Source: JBFWWP01 sp050246115 (GTDB taxonomy: Bacteria > Planctomycetota > UBA8108 > UBA1146 > JAJFFE01). From it: a DNA stretch of 64,000 bases. The notes under the pieces are model-generated. The model was not told the origin of the DNA and searched no databases. It saw only the letters and a list, made by a program, of their open reading frames with translations. Made by a program: the position numbers and the translations under genes. Positions 26,874 to 36,500 of the stretch are shown piece by piece. The stretch is from the NCBI GenBank assembly GCA_050246115.1, contig JBFWWP010000003.1, forward strand, positions 1 to 64,000, given 5' to 3'. Position 1 is the first letter of the stretch. Each line of letters begins with the position of its first letter.

Positions 26874-27383
26874 TCAGGGTGCCTCGAGCTTTCCGTCCCC
26901 GTGTTGCACCAGCATCTCGGCCAGTTGGAACTCGTGACGAATCGGGTGCATGACGGCGTGTTCGAGCATGGCATCGACGCAGTAGAGGACCTTCCAGTTC
27001 GAAAGGTGCTCGGGGCGACCGAAGCGTTCTTCCTCGACGCCCGCCAAAGGGGTTCGCCAGCGCTCGAAAAGGTGGACGAGGTAGGCATCCGCACTGCTCG
27101 CAACTTCGGAGAGCGGCGGCGGAGGGTCGATTCGCGGATCCGGGAGTTCCAGCACCTTGCACATCCAGACCATGTACCCGCGTCCCGCGCGCAGGACATG
27201 AAACACCACGGCCTCCAGGGAGGCGTAGTCGGGATCCTGGGTGTTGGGCAACACCAGCCCCGCCGCGGCCGCCCGGCGCCACGTGGCCAGGAACCGCCCC
27301 ATGGCATCCTCGTGCAGGAGCACCATGGCACGGGCTCCCCGGTATCGATACTTGGGCAAATCGTAGGTCGCTCCAGCGGTCAT
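26874..27383 (-). CDS. DinB-like four-helix protein
   Basis: This 169-residue protein is probably a member of the DinB/MPI superfamily of four-helix metal-dependent enzymes. His residues are placed as in that fold: LLHED in helix one, VVFHVLRAG in helix two, and EHAVMHPIRHEFQL, which resembles the usual HxxxHRxQ motif. Substrates in this family are often thiols such as bacillithiol, but none can be assigned here. The ATG at 27383 follows AAGGGTTTCC. The open frame extends nine codons further, without support. Confidence 0.65.
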   Translation of the reverse strand: MTAGATYDLPKYRYRGARAMVLLHEDAMGRFLATWRRAAAAGLVLPNTQDPDYASLEAVVFHVLRAGRGYMVWMCKVLELPDPRIDPPPPLSEVASSADAYLVHLFERWRTPLAGVEEERFGRPEHLSNWKVLYCVDAMLEHAVMHPIRHEFQLAEMLVQHGDGKLEAP

Positions 27384-27815
27384 GGAAACCCTTCGTGAAT
27401 TCGGTCGCATCGGTCGACAGGCTCGAGCGAGGCGCGGCTGCGCTCACGGCCACCGGCCCCCGAGAGTTGGGGCTCGCCGAAACCCGACGAACTCGCTCGG
27501 CACGGCATGATAGCAGGCCCGGGCCCAGCTGGGACTTGACCCCGTGGTTTCTCGACGCAGCCCACCCATTTGCAGCGTGCCGCAACCGTCGCGGGATGCG
27601 TGCTGCGCGGCAGGCCTCGGGCGCCAGAGCGCCCGTCTCCGCGGTTGTCCGACACGCCTCGTGGAACCCTTGACTTTCTCGGCGCGGCGCCGGATATACG
27701 ACCCTCCAATTCAACGTGACTTGCGCTTCGACACACACGAAACCACCACCTCCCTTTTTGCGCCAGCCAGCCGATGACCGCGGAGTGGGGTTGAGAGCTT
27801 TCGAGGAGAGCGTTC
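27384..27815. other. Intergenic region upstream of the antiporter gene
   Basis: No gene is supported. It lies between divergent genes and holds a possible promoter at 27669-27698 for the antiporter. Confidence 0.45.
27669..27698 (+). promoter_or_regulatory. Possible promoter of the NhaD-type antiporter
   Basis: TTGACT and GATATA lie 18 bases apart, about 120 bases before the start codon. The -10 match is moderate, so this is tentative. Confidence 0.3.
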
Positions 27816-29183
27816 ATGGCCTTGCTGATGATCTCGATCTTCGCCCTGGGGTATCTGGCGATCGCGCTGGAGCATCCCATCCGCGTGAACAAAGCGGCCT
27901 CCGCCCTCCTCACGGGGGTTCTCTGTTGGGTGGTCTACGTCCTCGGCATCGACACCTTGCTGCCTGGCGGCAAGATTCCGCAATGGTTCATCGAGGAGTT
28001 CGCCCGCGAATCCGGCAGCGATGGATCGATCGTGTCCCATGCCATGCGGCTCGCGTTCCTCGTGGACCACCAGCTGCTCGGGCGGCACGTGGGAGAGATC
28101 TCGGGCATTCTGTTCTTCCTGATGGGGGCCATGACCATCGTGGAGCTCATCGACGCCAACGAAGGATTCGCGATCGTCACCAATCGGATCCGGCCGAAGA
28201 GCAAGGTCAGCCTGCTCTGGATCGTCGCGTGGATGGCCTTCTTCTTCTCATCGGTGCTCGACAACCTGACCACGACCATCGTCATGGTCTCGCTCCTCGG
28301 CAAGCTGATCAAGGATCGAAACACGCGCCTGGTCTTCGCCGGGGTGGTGGTGATCGCCGCCAACGCGGGGGGCGCATGGACGGTGATCGGCGACGTGACG
28401 ACGACCATGCTGTGGATCAAGCACAAGATCACGCCGGTCGCGGTCATGAACCAACTCTTCTTGGGGAGCGTTGCCTGCCTGCTGCTCCCGCTCTCGGTGC
28501 TGTCCTTCGCGATGCGTGGGGAACTCGAGCGACCAGAAGCCAAAGCCGACCCTCACGAGGCCCAGATTCCGCGCTCTCACCAGTTGATCTTCTTGATCCT
28601 CGGCGTGCTCGGGCTCCTGAGCGTCCCCGTCTTCAAGACCTTCACGCACCTGCCTCCCTTCATGGGCATGATGCTGGCGCTGTCGCTCATGTGGATCGCT
28701 TCGGAACGGTTGCACGCGGACGCTGACCACATGACGAAGTCGTCCACCGGCCTCGTTGCGGTGTTGCGGCGAATCGACATGTCGAGCGTCCTGTTCTTCC
28801 TCGGAATCCTGCTCGCGGTCGGCTGCCTCGGAGCCACGGGAATGCTCCACAGCCTCGCCACCGCCCTCGATGGCTGGATCGGCAACCGGGATGTGGTGGC
28901 CATCCTGATCGGCCTGATCTCCGCCGTCGTCGACAACGTGCCGCTGGTCGCGGCCGGAATCGAAATGTACACCTTCCCGCCGGACGACCACTTCTGGATG
29001 CTCCTTGCGTACTGCGCTGGCACTGGCGGGAGCTGCTTGATCATCGGATCGGCAGCCGGGGTCGCGGCCATGGGTATCGAGCGCATTGACTTCTTGTGGT
29101 ACGCACGCAAGATCGGCCCGTGGGCGCTGCTGGGCTATCTGGCGGGTGCCGGCGTGTACCTGGCTCAGCAGAACTGGTTCTGA
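27816..29183 (+). CDS. nhaD: NhaD-type sodium:proton antiporter
   Basis: This 455-residue inner-membrane protein has about a dozen helices and exchanges sodium for protons. NhaD-family marks are FFSSVLDNLTTTIVM in the first half and AVVDNVPLVAAGIEMY in the second. These are the two inverted DN-containing hairpins that form the ion path. GAGGAGAGCGTTC precedes the ATG, a strong ribosome binding site. It stands alone on the plus strand. A sodium antiporter would suit a marine or brackish host. Confidence 0.93.
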   Translation: MALLMISIFALGYLAIALEHPIRVNKAASALLTGVLCWVVYVLGIDTLLPGGKIPQWFIEEFARESGSDGSIVSHAMRLAFLVDHQLLGRHVGEISGILFFLMGAMTIVELIDANEGFAIVTNRIRPKSKVSLLWIVAWMAFFFSSVLDNLTTTIVMVSLLGKLIKDRNTRLVFAGVVVIAANAGGAWTVIGDVTTTMLWIKHKITPVAVMNQLFLGSVACLLLPLSVLSFAMRGELERPEAKADPHEAQIPRSHQLIFLILGVLGLLSVPVFKTFTHLPPFMGMMLALSLMWIASERLHADADHMTKSSTGLVAVLRRIDMSSVLFFLGILLAVGCLGATGMLHSLATALDGWIGNRDVVAILIGLISAVVDNVPLVAAGIEMYTFPPDDHFWMLLAYCAGTGGSCLIIGSAAGVAAMGIERIDFLWYARKIGPWALLGYLAGAGVYLAQQNWF

Positions 29184-29310
29184 CGCCAAACGGATTCCGC
29201 ACGGCCGCTCGCTGGAATCGCGGAGATCCTCGCGCAAGCGCTTGCACCCAGCCTGCGAGTGCGGATCATTCAGGCTCGTTCGACCCGCGGACCGCGAAAG
29301 GAAACCAACC

Positions 29311-30129
29311 ATGAGGTGCATCCACCTGCTGAACATCGGCTCCGCCAGGGGCCGGTGGGTCCCGGCCGTACGTTGCCTGGCCGCGATACTGCTTGCGGCC
29401 GTGGCTGTGGTGCTCGCACCACGATCCAGCCTCGCCGACGACGATGATCTCAGGGGCTCGAAGGTCAGATTCATGGGCAAGTTGGTGGCACCCAAGCGCA
29501 GCGCCGACGCCAGCCCGCCGGCAGGCGACAGCGCAAAGACCCTGCGCGTGAAGACCGCGAAGGGTGAGTACTCGGTCGGCTGCTCGGGAAAAACGACCTT
29601 CGTCGTGCACGAAACGCTGGCGCTGAAGGACATCCCGTCGGAAGCCGGTGCCTGGATCCTCGCGCTGCGGCAGGCTGCAACGCGCACCGAGAACAACGGC
29701 ACGTTCCCACCGCAGATCATCAAGGTGAACGCCGTCGTGCTGGCTGACTCCGCCGGGGCGTATCAGCCGCCGCCGGTCCCGGAGGAGCTGAAGAAACAGC
29801 GAGTTGAGTGGATGTACGGAAAGCTGAAGAACAACACCACGGGCTTCTCGTTCAAGGCAGGCGACGGCGACACCAACGTCCAGACGGGTCCGGATCGCCA
29901 GGTGATCCGCATCAAGAAGGGCAGCGTCGACGACATGACGGCGAACGAAATCGTCTTCGTTTCGGGCAGCCCGCCGCCAGACGCCGCCAGCGACAACGAG
30001 GCGCAGCCGGACGTGCCCGACGTCGTGGCTGACACGGTAACTCGACTCGCGAGCAACGTCTCGGCCAAGGACTACGCGATGATCGTCGGCCAGCAGATCG
30101 CGCCGGCGAAGCGCCCCAAGAAGCGGTAG
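29311..30129 (+). CDS. Secreted protein of unknown function
   Basis: This 272-residue protein has a signal peptide ending near SSLADD (about residue 43). The mature part has two similar-looking stretches of short strands with lysine-rich turns (around residues 50-110 and 165-215), and it ends in a basic KRPKKR tail. I recognise no family. The ATG at 29311 follows GAAAGGAAACCAACC. The open frame reaches back into the end of the antiporter gene but is not coding there. It converges with the methyltransferase gene. Confidence 0.65.
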   Translation: MRCIHLLNIGSARGRWVPAVRCLAAILLAAVAVVLAPRSSLADDDDLRGSKVRFMGKLVAPKRSADASPPAGDSAKTLRVKTAKGEYSVGCSGKTTFVVHETLALKDIPSEAGAWILALRQAATRTENNGTFPPQIIKVNAVVLADSAGAYQPPPVPEELKKQRVEWMYGKLKNNTTGFSFKAGDGDTNVQTGPDRQVIRIKKGSVDDMTANEIVFVSGSPPPDAASDNEAQPDVPDVVADTVTRLASNVSAKDYAMIVGQQIAPAKRPKKR

Positions 30130-30161
30130 CCCTCTCGGGGGGTGTCGAGATGGCGAGTGTG

Positions 30162-30869
30162 CTACTCGGCAACGGTGAACACCAGCACGTATTGGTACGG
30201 AAGTTCGTCCCGTCGGTCGAGGCGGTAGCCCGCGGCCTGGAGTTCGGAAATCACTTGCTTGGCGGCGATCTTGTGGTCCGCCGAGGGGCCGACCGGCAAC
30301 GAACCTTCCTTGAAATCGACGATCACGAGGCGGCCACCCGGACGCAGCGATTCGTGCACGCGCCGGAAGTACTCCACCCGCGAGTCGATGTGGTGGTAGG
30401 TGTTGACGACGAGCACGCAATCCACCGGTTCCGGGATGCGCGGGTCGTCGGGCAAGCACACGAGAGCAACGAGGTTGTGCACGCCCTCGTGGCGGGCTCG
30501 CAGATTCAGGTAGTTGACGAGCGTCGGCTCGATATCGACGCCGTAGACCACGCCGTCGGGCACGGCGCGGGCGACTCGAATGGGGAAGTAGCCGGTCGCC
30601 GCCCCAATGTCGGCGACCCGCGAGTCCGGCGTGAGTGCCAACGCCGCGATCACTTCGTCGGGTCGCTGCCAGCCGTCCCGCGTCGGATCCTCGAACCGGC
30701 GGGCCCAATCCTCCGCGTCCTCGAACCGGTGATTCACGGTCGCGTCGTCGCTCGCAACCCCGACAGCGTGACGATGCGAACGTCCGCTGCGCGCGCTGCA
30801 GCCGATCCCGGCGAGACCAACACCCAGCAAGACGCCACATGCGGCCACGACACTCATTGCTCTCGTCAT
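30162..30869 (-). CDS. SAM-dependent methyltransferase with lipoprotein signal
   Basis: This 235-residue protein has a Rossmann-type methyltransferase domain: VADIGAATGYF (SAM-binding motif I) near residue 88, the acidic GVDIE end of strand two, and HESLRPGGRLVIVDF as the post-motif. The N-terminus is a hydrophobic signal with lipobox GIGC, so the protein looks exported, which is odd for a SAM enzyme. The ATG at 30869 follows CGAAGGGGAGTGCA. The frame extends twelve codons upstream without support. It lies divergent from the polyketide synthase cluster, and such clusters often include a methyltransferase; membership here is a guess. Confidence 0.85.
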   Translation of the reverse strand: MTRAMSVVAACGVLLGVGLAGIGCSARSGRSHRHAVGVASDDATVNHRFEDAEDWARRFEDPTRDGWQRPDEVIAALALTPDSRVADIGAATGYFPIRVARAVPDGVVYGVDIEPTLVNYLNLRARHEGVHNLVALVCLPDDPRIPEPVDCVLVVNTYHHIDSRVEYFRRVHESLRPGGRLVIVDFKEGSLPVGPSADHKIAAKQVISELQAAGYRLDRRDELPYQYVLVFTVAE

Positions 30870-31452
30870 TGCACTCCCCTTCGCTTCGTCGGGTCGAAAT
30901 CGCACCCCGAATCGGAAAACCAGCGAGGGGTATTTCTACGCCATCGCACGGCTTCTGCAACCGCGACGGCGAGGCCGGATCGGACCGCGACGCCGACGCC
31001 CGAGGCCCGAGGCCCGCGCCGCCCCCGTGTCGAAGTTACAACCGCGCTGAAGCCAAGCTAAGGAGTCGCCCAAGAATAACTTCGACATCTTGCCGTCGAT
31101 TTGGGTCAGATTTGGCCGATCCGGAAAGCTCGAAACCGGAGGCGTAGCCTTAGTTCCGGTAAGGATTTCGAGGTTTTCGGATCGGTCGAAGATGGCCCGA
31201 AGCGACGAGCAAGAGGGTGAAGTTATTCTTGGGCGACTCCTAAGCCACCCGACTTCACTGCGGCCCCGGAGGCCCCCGCGAGAACTCGCATTCGCGTCGG
31301 AAGCCACGAGCGCACCTCGACTTCCCTGTCGACCGTGGCCAGGAGACGTCGGACCGGGCAGACTGGCCGACGAATTGCGGGGTCGGCTGGTTCCAAGAGC
31401 CGATACAAGGGCGTGGACCCCTTGCGGGCCCCTGCACCAGGAAAGGGTGAAC
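30870..31452. other. Divergent intergenic region with repeat copy B
   Basis: No gene is supported outside the 181-bp element at 31061-31241. Open frames that run through the element into the polyketide synthase gene are not coding upstream of 31447. Confidence 0.5.
31061..31241 (+). repeat. 181-bp near-palindromic element, copy B
   Basis: It has the same length as copies A and C and the same inverted ends, AGGAGTCGCCCAAGAATAAC and its complement. It starts ...CTTCGACATCTTGCCGTC, the same orientation as copy C. It lies about 210 bases upstream of the type III polyketide synthase and 190 bases from the divergent methyltransferase. No matching direct duplication flanks it. Confidence 0.88.
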
Positions 31453-32502
31453 GTGCCAGCCAAGATTCTCTCCTGCGCGACTGCCGCTCCGCCCCACTGC
31501 TACCCGATGGCCGAGGTCTTCCCCTACATCGAGCGGTGGCTGGAGAGCGATGACGATCTCCGGCGACGGGCACTCAAGGTCCTGGAGTCGGCGGCCATCC
31601 GGCAACGATCGTCGATCATCCCGATCGAAGAGATCTTCACGGAACGATCCTTCGAGGAGAAGAACAATGCCTACATGGAGCACGCCGTGGACATGGCGTG
31701 CAAGGTGTTCGAAAAGGCGCTCGTCCAGTCCAAGCTCGAGGCGACCGACATCGATTGTTTGATCTCGGTCAGCTGCACCGGCTACATGATCCCGTCGATG
31801 GACGCCTATCTGATCAATCGCTGCGGCCTCCGACGGGACACGCAGCGACTTCCCGTCATGCAGATGGGGTGTGCCGGCGGCACGTCTGGAATCATCTACG
31901 CGACCGACTACTTGCGCGCACATCCAGGCCGCCACGTCGCCTTGGTCTCGGTGGAGTTTCCGACTCTCACCTTCCAGCTGGGCGACCGATCCATGACCAA
32001 CATCGTCAGCTCCGCGATCTTCGCCGACGGGGCTGCCTGCGTCATTCTCGGTGACTCGCCGGAAGTCCGACCGACGGTGCTCGCCAATTCGATGTACAAC
32101 TTCCCGGACGGCACCTCGCTCATGGGCTACGCGCTCCGCAACGACGGCCTGCAGATCGTGTTGGATCGCGCGGTGCCAGACGCGATCAACGAACACTTCG
32201 GCAACATCCTCGACCCGTTCTTGGCGGCTCAACGCGTCGACCTCGCTGACATCGAGCACATGATCTTCCACCCCGGGTCGGTCAAGATCCTGCGGAAGGC
32301 AGAAGAGCTGCTCGGTCGTCACGGCAAGAACCTCGACGACTCCCATGCGGTCCTCGCGGAGCACGGCAATATGTCGAGCGCGACCGTCCTGTTCATTCTG
32401 GAGCGCGTGCTGCGGAAGCACCCGGCACGCGCCGACCGCGCCTTGATGTTGAGCTTTGGACCTGGCTTCGTAGGTCAGACGGTCCTCTTGCAGTGGTCGT
32501 AG
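31453..32502 (+). CDS. Type III polyketide synthase (chalcone/stilbene synthase-like)
   Basis: This 349-residue enzyme would extend a starter acyl-CoA with malonyl-CoA and cyclise it. The catalytic triad is visible: Cys140 in QMGCAGGTSG, His273 in IFHPGS and Asn306 in AEHGNMSS. It resembles bacterial alkylpyrone and alkylresorcinol synthases, but the product is unknown. GTG at 31453, or six bases earlier at 31447, follows GGAAAGG. The stop overlaps the start of the MMPL exporter by ten bases, so export and synthesis are coupled. The 181-bp element lies just upstream. Confidence 0.93.
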   Translation: MPAKILSCATAAPPHCYPMAEVFPYIERWLESDDDLRRRALKVLESAAIRQRSSIIPIEEIFTERSFEEKNNAYMEHAVDMACKVFEKALVQSKLEATDIDCLISVSCTGYMIPSMDAYLINRCGLRRDTQRLPVMQMGCAGGTSGIIYATDYLRAHPGRHVALVSVEFPTLTFQLGDRSMTNIVSSAIFADGAACVILGDSPEVRPTVLANSMYNFPDGTSLMGYALRNDGLQIVLDRAVPDAINEHFGNILDPFLAAQRVDLADIEHMIFHPGSVKILRKAEELLGRHGKNLDDSHAVLAEHGNMSSATVLFILERVLRKHPARADRALMLSFGPGFVGQTVLLQWS

Positions 32503-34664
32503 CTCGGGGTCGGACGCGGGCGGCCGTCCTGGCGCTCTGTGTGCTCGGGAGCTTGGGCTGTGCATGCCTCCTGCCGGGTCTTCGTCAGGACAACCAAGAG
32601 AGTCTCTTCTTGGCGCGGGACGCGCGCGAGCGCTACGAACGCTTCACAGGCCTGTTTCCGGAACGATCGCAGCTCCTCGTGCGCGTCGACTTCGAGCGGG
32701 GTCTACCCGAAGGGTACCTGCAGCGGTTTCGCACGCTGGCCACTTCGCTCCGTACCGAGTGGCCAGACCACGACGTCCTCGACTTCGCCGGTGCCTACGG
32801 CGGCCTTCTCCAGTACCTGGGATCTCCCGACCCTCTCGCATTCGTGCGCTCGCATCCCGAGCTGACTCTGGATCTCCTCGGCGAAGACCACGTGGCGTTC
32901 GTGGTGCTCCTCCCGCGAGAACCGAAGCTCAGCGAAACCGCCCGCCTCATCGAAGAACTGATCGGAAATGCCGTACTCGCCGAGGGCCGCCTCGGCATGG
33001 TGGGGTTGCCCTACACGAACTATCTGCTGAATCAGTTCTCCGACCGGATCAAACCGCAGCTGTTTCCGGCGCTCCTCGGTGTCGGGCTGGTGTTCTCGGT
33101 CGTTGCCTCCCGCAGCCTTCGTGGCGGCCTGTTCATGTTCCTGCCGGCGGTGTTCTCGATGGCCGGGAGCCTGGCGTTGGTGCGGGTGCTCTATGGGACC
33201 ATGAACATGGTCACCTCGATCACGCCGCTCATGGTGTTCGTGATCAACCTCGTGTTGTGCTACCACGTCTACTTCACGGCGGTAGAACTCGGGGGACTCG
33301 GGCGCGCGCTGCGTCTCAAGCTGCTGCCCCTCGGACTCATGGTCGCAACGACCAGCGTAGGCTTCGGCGCCCTGTGTATCAGCGAGATCGAGGCGATTCG
33401 ACAGCTCGGAGTCTTGTCGTCGCTGCTCATCATCCTGACCACGGGTCTGAGCGTCGCGTGGCTGTGGGCCCTTCTGCCGCCAGGTTCACGCTTCCTCGAA
33501 ACAGCGCCGCTCTTGGTCTCGGAACGTTGGTTCCGACACACTCTGTCGGTGCCAGCGATCGCCGGCGTCAGCCTCGTGATCGTGGCCGGCGCGGCCTACT
33601 CGCTCACCCGGATCCCCTCGAACACCGATGCCACCAGCTACTTCCCGCGGGCCAGTGGACTCAGCGAGAGACTCCGAGAACTGCAAGAACGAACCCTCTG
33701 CAACCCGAACTTCGAGCTGATCCTGACTTCGCCCGCAGGCCTGACCGACGCGGAGTCGCGCGCACGACTCCGCGCTCTCGAGATCGATCTCGAGAACTCG
33801 CTCGCGGGACGACTCCGGGTCGTTTCCCGAGACGCCTTCGTCCGCGAGGCGTGGCGACTCACCGGTCAGACCGAGCCCGCCCCACTGGCTGGCCCGGTGC
33901 GCTCGGCGATCGAGAGCCAGCTCCCCGAGCTACTCACGCAGGCCTATCCGTCGGCGAGCGCGTACCGCATCACGCTGGGTGGGTGCAGCGGGTCCTTCGT
34001 TCGCTATCTCGAGGAGCAACGAGCCGTCGAGGCAGTGCTCGCGCGGCACGAGGCACTCGACATGGAGATGAGCGGGATTTACTTCAACCTCATGCACTCG
34101 CAGGAAGCCTTGCTCTCGATCCTGGCGCGCAGCTTCGCCAGTAGCCTGGCGGTCATCGCGGCCATCGTCATGCTCTTCTATCGTAGCGGCAGGCTGCTGG
34201 CGCTGTTTCTGTTCCCGAACCTGCTGCCGCCGCTCTCCGCGCTGCCGTTTCTGTACTACTCGGGGTTCAGCATCAACGTGGCCACCGTGATGGTCTTCAG
34301 CGTCTCGCTGGGCATGATCGTCGATAGCACCCTACACGTGATCCACGCACTCGATGCTCGGACCTGGCAGGGGTTCGACTTCTATCTCAAGACCACGCTG
34401 GTTCCCCTGCTCAGCAGCTCGTTGCTCCTGATCGTCTCGTTCTGCTTGTTCGGGATCTCAGGGTTCCTGCCGATTCGCCAGTTCGGGCTGACACTGGCCT
34501 TCGTACTGGCGGTGGCGCTGGTTCTGGATCTATTCGCCCTGCCAACCCTGATCGCCAAGCGCAACTATGGACGCCTCGAAGACCCACCCGCGTCGACAAC
34601 GGCACGAGTCGGTCCAGAGCGAAGCGGCCACCGTGCCGAGCACAGTTTGCACGAGCCAATGTAG
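32493..34664 (+). CDS. RND/MMPL-family lipid exporter
   Basis: This 723-residue protein has the MMPL/RND layout: an N-terminal helix, a periplasmic domain (about residues 35-190), five to six helices, a second periplasmic domain (about 380-540) and the final helix block. The SLGMIVDSTLHVIHA segment carries the Asp used for proton relay in such pumps. Starting at GTG 32493, it overlaps the polyketide synthase gene by ten bases. HpnN- and MmpL-type relatives move hydrophobic lipids, so transport of the polyketide lipid is the natural inference. Confidence 0.9.
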   Translation: MVVARGRTRAAVLALCVLGSLGCACLLPGLRQDNQESLFLARDARERYERFTGLFPERSQLLVRVDFERGLPEGYLQRFRTLATSLRTEWPDHDVLDFAGAYGGLLQYLGSPDPLAFVRSHPELTLDLLGEDHVAFVVLLPREPKLSETARLIEELIGNAVLAEGRLGMVGLPYTNYLLNQFSDRIKPQLFPALLGVGLVFSVVASRSLRGGLFMFLPAVFSMAGSLALVRVLYGTMNMVTSITPLMVFVINLVLCYHVYFTAVELGGLGRALRLKLLPLGLMVATTSVGFGALCISEIEAIRQLGVLSSLLIILTTGLSVAWLWALLPPGSRFLETAPLLVSERWFRHTLSVPAIAGVSLVIVAGAAYSLTRIPSNTDATSYFPRASGLSERLRELQERTLCNPNFELILTSPAGLTDAESRARLRALEIDLENSLAGRLRVVSRDAFVREAWRLTGQTEPAPLAGPVRSAIESQLPELLTQAYPSASAYRITLGGCSGSFVRYLEEQRAVEAVLARHEALDMEMSGIYFNLMHSQEALLSILARSFASSLAVIAAIVMLFYRSGRLLALFLFPNLLPPLSALPFLYYSGFSINVATVMVFSVSLGMIVDSTLHVIHALDARTWQGFDFYLKTTLVPLLSSSLLLIVSFCLFGISGFLPIRQFGLTLAFVLAVALVLDLFALPTLIAKRNYGRLEDPPASTTARVGPERSGHRAEHSLHEPM

Positions 34665-34803
34665 GCGTTACCGGGGTGCACCGGGAGCCCAGGATCGGCC
34701 CAGGATCGGATCACCCCGGGCGCCGGCGAGGCGCTTGGTCCACGGTTTGCGGGGGTGGTTTCGAGTCGAACGGTGGCGGTATGGTAACCGGCAGGAGGCC
34801 CAC

Positions 34804-35970
34804 ATGGCGGTGAGTAACAAGATTCTCCAATGGGGCGGCCTGCTGGCGTTGGTCGCGTTCGCGGGCTCCGGAGTCGTGACGTGGGGCCTGGTGAAGGACC
34901 GCCTCGACATCACGATCGCGACAGCGCCGGACGAGAATCAGGTGGATCCGATCGCGCTCTTGCGTGACGAAGTCGCGGTGCTGCGGACCGACCTCGGGCT
35001 CCTCGCGAGCGCGATCACGAGGAACTTCGAGCTCCTCGCAGCCGCCGGTGAGGAGTCGAGCGCGGGGGTCGAGGCCTCGATCGTCGAGCGGCTCGATCGG
35101 CTCGAGGCGAGCCTGCGCGCGCCGAACTCGATCGAGCAGGAACAACGACAGATCCTCGCCGAACTGCGCGGCGCGCTCCTGGAGCTGGGCACGGCGAACC
35201 TCGTGGCAAAGCGCACAGAGGGCGCCGTACCTTCGCCGACGACGGACGAGGCTTGGTCGGCGACGCCCCCCGGGGCGCTGACCCAGGAGATACCGGCTGG
35301 GCGAGAACCCGCGCCACCGAGTGCCACGCCGGCCCCGACGCCAACCGTCGCCGCGTCGCCGGTGGCCGCGCCGGTCCGCAAGAAAAAGGGGTTCCTGGCG
35401 TTCGAGCTCCCAGCCTCGGGGTTCGAGTTCGATCGCCGGCAACGCTTCGAGATCATCTCGTCGCTGTCTCGCGTCGGCTTCGATGCGAAGAGCACGCTCC
35501 ACGACTTCTCCGGGGTCACGTCACAAGTTCGCGGCCAACTCGTCATGAACCTGGCCCGCAGCACGAGCGACTGCACCGGGACCATCGTCGTGGACGCGGC
35601 CTCCCTGCGCACGGGGGTCGAGGGACGCGACGAGGGCATGTTCGAGCATCTCGACACGGCCCGATACCCGAACCTCGAGTTCGAGCTGCGGGAACTCGTC
35701 GCGACCGAGACCGACGCCAACGCCCTGAAGGTCCAGGGCACCCTGAAGGGTACGCTGCGCATTCGAGGCAAGGATCGCGAGGTCGCGATGCCCGTCGACC
35801 TGTCGGTCGATGACTCGCGACGTGTGCTGATCGCTGGCGAGATGCCCCTCGACATGAACGACTATGGTGTGCCGGTGCCCAATCAGGCGGGCTTGATCAA
35901 GGTTGAGCCGGTGGTGAAGGTCTGGGTATCCTTGCGGGCTCGGTCCGTTGGTGCCGCCGCAGAGAATTGA
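34804..35970 (+). CDS. Membrane-anchored coiled-coil protein with YceI-like domain
   Basis: This 388-residue protein has an N-terminal membrane anchor (about residues 10-32), a predicted coiled coil rich in Leu, Glu and Arg (about 50-135), a Pro/Ala/Thr linker (about 140-195) and a C-terminal YceI-like domain of about 180 residues. YceI proteins are periplasmic lipocalin-like barrels that bind polyprenyl or other long-chain lipids. CAGGAGGCCCAC precedes the ATG at 34804. It lies 140 bases after the exporter. Together they could pass a lipid polyketide across the periplasm; that is inference from order and family. Confidence 0.85.
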   Translation: MAVSNKILQWGGLLALVAFAGSGVVTWGLVKDRLDITIATAPDENQVDPIALLRDEVAVLRTDLGLLASAITRNFELLAAAGEESSAGVEASIVERLDRLEASLRAPNSIEQEQRQILAELRGALLELGTANLVAKRTEGAVPSPTTDEAWSATPPGALTQEIPAGREPAPPSATPAPTPTVAASPVAAPVRKKKGFLAFELPASGFEFDRRQRFEIISSLSRVGFDAKSTLHDFSGVTSQVRGQLVMNLARSTSDCTGTIVVDAASLRTGVEGRDEGMFEHLDTARYPNLEFELRELVATETDANALKVQGTLKGTLRIRGKDREVAMPVDLSVDDSRRVLIAGEMPLDMNDYGVPVPNQAGLIKVEPVVKVWVSLRARSVGAAAEN

Positions 35971-36500
35971 TCTCCGGCCACGGCGCCATCGTTACGCATT
36001 TCCGGAGCCCATGCCCGAGCGTCCGCGCGGGCGCGCGGGCGCGCGCTGGATAGGGTGGTGGGAGGCGTCGGGCCCGGGTGGTGCGCGAAGGGTCCGTGGC
36101 GCGAGGCCAAGAGATGCGGACAGGCTGTCCGCGCTCCCAGGGCGCGCCGGGGCGTGCGAAGGGCTTAGGCTCGTGCGTATGCGTCGCGTTGGTGCGCAGG
36201 GCGGGGGAGGAAGAGGTGAGGAGGTTCGTCGACTCTGGGCTGGGCACGGCCATGCGGGCCGACGCAAGCGCGGCTGAGGAGTCGCCCAAGAATAACTTCG
36301 ACATCTTGCCGTCGATTTGGGTCAGATTCGGCCGATCCGGAAAGCTCGGAACCGGAGGCGTAGCCTTAGTTCCGGTGAGGATTTCGAGGTTTTCGGATCG
36401 GTCGAAGATGGCCCGAAGCGACGAGCAAGAGGGTGAAGTGATTCTTGGGCGACTCCTAAGGAACGGCTTGGGGACTAGGGAACGCGAAACGAGGCGGAGC
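35971..36500. other. Intergenic region with repeat copy C
   Basis: No gene is supported outside the 181-bp element at 36277-36457. The stretch 36000-36250 is strongly GC-rich with no clear signal. Confidence 0.45.
36277..36457 (+). repeat. 181-bp near-palindromic element, copy C
   Basis: It is the third copy, in the same orientation as copy B and differing from it at only a few bases by eye. Its right flank CTTAGG matches the corresponding flank of copies A and B, so the conserved end may be a few bases longer than the palindrome. It lies 43 bases before the start of the lipoprotein gene at 36501. Confidence 0.88.
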
